NCBI GenBank assembly: GCA_020634855.1 | Contig: JACKAU010000003.1 | Coordinates: 124,001 to 188,000 of the forward strand | DNA: 64,000 nt | DNA from: Anaerolineales bacterium | GTDB lineage: Bacteria > Chloroflexota > Anaerolineae > 4572-78 > J111 | Direction: 5' to 3' | Shown: positions 62,033 through 64,000 of the stretch, piece after piece | How the letters are laid out: each line of letters begins with the position of its first letter | Position numbering within the stretch: the first letter of the stretch is position 1 | The notes under the pieces: model-generated | What the model was told of the DNA's origin: nothing | What the model saw: only the letters and a program-made list of their open reading frames with translations | The model's database searches: none | Made by a program: the position numbers and the translations under genes

Positions 62033-62743
62033 CTATCCCAAATGAGCAAGCACATAAACCGGACGAGCCATCACTACGGCCATTGCCCAATGGAAAGGCA
62101 ACAATAGCCACAGGTTAGGGCTGTAAAAAAAGGCGGCGGCGGTTAAGATCAAGATCACCGCATTGAGAAGCGTGGTCGGGGACAATAGGGTCTGGTTTCG
62201 CATTTTGGCCATTAAAACCCATTCTAAAATCACGGCGGCGCTGCCCAAAACTACCCCCAAGTATAGATCGCCCGTAGCGGCCCAAAAAATAGCTCGATAA
62301 AAAGCCCAATGCAAAGCCAGGTAAATAATATCAACCACTGCTAGATCACGCGGCGGCCAACGAACCCCGGCCTGTACTAACCCCCACCGAAACGCCACCA
62401 ATATTATCAAAGCTGATCCCCCGGCCACTATAGCCAGACCGCTATCGAGCAGCCAATTTAACAATAAAAGGGTCACAGCCTGTTGAAGTTCCAAAAATAG
62501 GTTAGCCTGCCAATCGATTAGATTGAAATAGGCTAGACCCGTCAGGCCTAATTGTTCCAGGGTTATCAGCCCTAGCAGTACGGCCAGATAGGGGATACCG
62601 GTAAAATATAAGAAACGGACCATACCGGTCAATGGATATAACCTATCTGAATGGTCGACCTGATTTGGTCTCAGTTGACTCCAGCCTAAAGGAAAAACCA
62701 GTGAGACCACCAAAAAAGCCAGCAAGCCGCCCGGTTCGCTCAA
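62033..62743 (-). CDS. Polytopic membrane protein of unknown function
   Basis: 236 residues with about seven hydrophobic segments, among them LAFLVVSLVFPLGW, IPYLAVLLGLITLEQLGL, LTAAAFFYSPNLWLLLPFHW, and a charged loop in VQAGVRWPPRDLAVVDIIYL. The spacing recalls CAAX-protease-like or rhomboid-like membrane proteins, but no catalytic motif is apparent, so I leave it unassigned. The TTG start overlaps the stop of the sensor kinase gene (TTGA), so its translation is coupled to the kinase. This coupling hints that it may act in the same signalling pathway. Confidence 0.6.
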   Translation of the reverse strand: MSEPGGLLAFLVVSLVFPLGWSQLRPNQVDHSDRLYPLTGMVRFLYFTGIPYLAVLLGLITLEQLGLTGLAYFNLIDWQANLFLELQQAVTLLLLNWLLDSGLAIVAGGSALIILVAFRWGLVQAGVRWPPRDLAVVDIIYLALHWAFYRAIFWAATGDLYLGVVLGSAAVILEWVLMAKMRNQTLLSPTTLLNAVILILTAAAFFYSPNLWLLLPFHWAMAVVMARPVYVLAHLG

Positions 62744-64000
62744 CTGACGGCATCCTTTACATTGTGGTAAGGGATTTCCACTTTTACGGTTGTACCTTTA
62801 CCTCGGGCCGACTCAAGTACACAGTGGCCGCCCACCAACTCAGCCCGTTCATTCATATTGATCAGGCCCAGACTGGTGCGTTGATCGTAGGTAGAGGTGG
62901 TGGCATCCACATCGAACCCCACGCCGTTATCCCGAATTTCAACCAGCAATGAATCGTCCCGGCCGATGACGCTGATCTTTATTTCCGATGCTTCAGCATG
63001 TTTTTTAGCATTGCCCACCGCTTCCTCAACGATAGCAAACATCACACCTTCAGCCTCTTTATTGAGTTGGCCGTTGTAGTTCCGTTCCAAGATATTGACT
63101 CTAAACTCTTCAGTTTCGTTTAAACGATTAGCATACTGTTCGAGCGCCGGAACAAGTCCCTGCGTTTCCAAAATAACCGGGCGCATGGCAAAGAGCATCG
63201 TTCTGATCTCTTTGGTGGTGCTTTGAGCAATATCTTCAACTTTGACTAGTTCATCGTACGCTTTGTCCAAATCGTTATTCTGGACCACCATTTTGATAAA
63301 ATTCAAGCGCATAGCAATAGCCGCAATTGACTGGGTGGGGCCATCGTGCAGATCACGGGCTAGCTTGCGGCGCGCTTCGGCCTCTTTCTCCAGAATTTTT
63401 TGCTGCTCAAACCGCACATCATCAAATAGTTGGGCATTTTGTAAGGCAATAATCGACTGACTACAGAAAGTCGTCAACAATTCTTTATGTTCCTGGGTAT
63501 ACCGCTTTGGATGGGTACTACAAAATAAAATAACACCGTATGTATTGTAGCCGGCCCGCAGCGGCGCGCAGATGGCCGATCGGCACCGGGGCGAGAAATA
63601 GGTTAGCGCCTTTTCGTTTTGCGCGGAATAGGTAATCGTCGTCTCGGCGGTTTCCAAGGTTCGGCTAATTAGCCCCCCTTCGGCGCTAATTTTCCGTCCC
63701 TGTAAATTGCGAGCGATATTTCTACCCGCGACCACGGTTAACCGGCCATCGTCCCCTTCAAACAGCAGCACCACCCCCACAGTCGACTCGTCATCGCCGG
63801 CGGCGGCGGAGATAGCCTCATAAGCTGAATCGAGAGCGGTTCGCAGCACCTTCCGGTAATCGAGCGTGGAGCTTAAGGTCACGGCCAAATCAGAGATGAT
63901 TTTGCTGCGTTTGTTAGCCACCCGTAATTGTTCAAGTTCACGCGCATCACTTTCCTGAGCAACCTTAACCCGCTGGTCAACAAATAGGCCCGGCAAAATA
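62740..64000 (-). CDS. GAF-domain sensor histidine kinase (HisKA_3), N-terminus cut by the right edge
   Basis: The frame is open to the right end, so the N-terminus is missing. The visible 420 residues carry a GAF domain (about 20-195), a helical linker, then HisKA_3 with ARDLHDGPTQSIAAIAMRLN (the phospho-acceptor His). The ATPase domain has EEAVGNAKKHAEASEIKISV and EIRDNGVGFDVDATTS, then SLGLINMNERAELVGG. This is the NarL-partner class of kinases (LiaS/DegS-like). No LuxR-type response regulator is in view, possibly lying beyond the edge. The membrane protein gene overlaps its stop. Confidence 0.93.
   Translation of the reverse strand, partial: ILPGLFVDQRVKVAQESDARELEQLRVANKRSKIISDLAVTLSSTLDYRKVLRTALDSAYEAISAAAGDDESTVGVVLLFEGDDGRLTVVAGRNIARNLQGRKISAEGGLISRTLETAETTITYSAQNEKALTYFSPRCRSAICAPLRAGYNTYGVILFCSTHPKRYTQEHKELLTTFCSQSIIALQNAQLFDDVRFEQQKILEKEAEARRKLARDLHDGPTQSIAAIAMRLNFIKMVVQNNDLDKAYDELVKVEDIAQSTTKEIRTMLFAMRPVILETQGLVPALEQYANRLNETEEFRVNILERNYNGQLNKEAEGVMFAIVEEAVGNAKKHAEASEIKISVIGRDDSLLVEIRDNGVGFDVDATTSTYDQRTSLGLINMNERAELVGGHCVLESARGKGTTVKVEIPYHNVKDAVS

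Noticed and set aside
1..64000. rRNA, tRNA, insertion sequences, prophage
   Set aside because: No cloverleaf, rRNA-like core, transposase motif or phage gene was recognised by eye. A tRNAscan, Infernal and ISfinder search would be decisive; hits would overturn this.

Overview
The window looks like a chromosomal piece of a moderately GC-rich Chloroflexota bacterium, probably Anaerolineae-like and possibly a metagenome-derived contig. This is inferred from gene style, not a database match. The signs are a MoxR/DUF58/von Willebrand gene cluster, a giant BTAD-AAA-TPR regulator, GT-C membrane glycosyltransferases with long exported tails, lipoproteins with Thr/Pro-rich linkers, and abundant short-period intergenic repeats. 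No rRNA, tRNA, CRISPR array, prophage or insertion sequence was recognised.

Layout. 1-12.1 kb: a same-strand cluster with an ABC-2 exporter (ATPase, permease, and the tail of an upstream partner), a membrane-anchored coiled-coil/Gly-Gln-rich protein, a MoxR ATPase, a DUF58 protein and two membrane-anchored von Willebrand proteins. 12.2-19.1 kb: a 1012-aa BTAD regulator, a YceI protein, a frameshifted LprI-like lipoprotein, a hotdog thioesterase, acyl carrier protein and a WecA/MraY-type phosphoglycosyl transferase. 19.2-30.2 kb, all minus strand: a sensor kinase, a zinc-ribbon membrane protein, an exported protein, Lon, FolC, MetG and an SH3 lipoprotein. 30.4-33.7 kb: a dolichyl-phosphate-glucose-synthase-like GT2 divergent from a GT-C protein. 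34-40 kb: an ECF sigma factor, its probable anti-sigma factor, a cytochrome c, a beta-propeller protein and an unknown gene; everything after the sigma factor is broken by single-base indels. 40.3-40.6 kb is an AT-rich tandem array.

40.8-50.8 kb: a second GT-C protein, ArfB, two paralogous EamA transporters, a ParB-like/DUF2917 fusion, DinB, LysR and Lrp regulators and diaminopimelate decarboxylase. 50.9-60.0 kb: a Ser/Thr kinase, a response regulator, a TPR protein, ornithine carbamoyltransferase, a split ThrE exporter, class II aldolase and ADP-glucose pyrophosphorylase. 60.4-64 kb: a LacI regulator whose operator sits inside its own promoter, two unknown proteins, and a GAF/HisKA_3 kinase running off the right edge.

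How the genes work together. metG-folC-lon form a compact minus-strand run. The two ThrE halves are translationally coupled, as are the sensor kinase and the membrane protein after it. The LacI regulator plausibly controls itself and the divergent glgC. Two features deserve most attention: the dense run of homopolymer frameshifts at 34.6-39.8 kb, and a family of short-period repeats that occurs between genes and also as in-frame insertions inside three coding regions.
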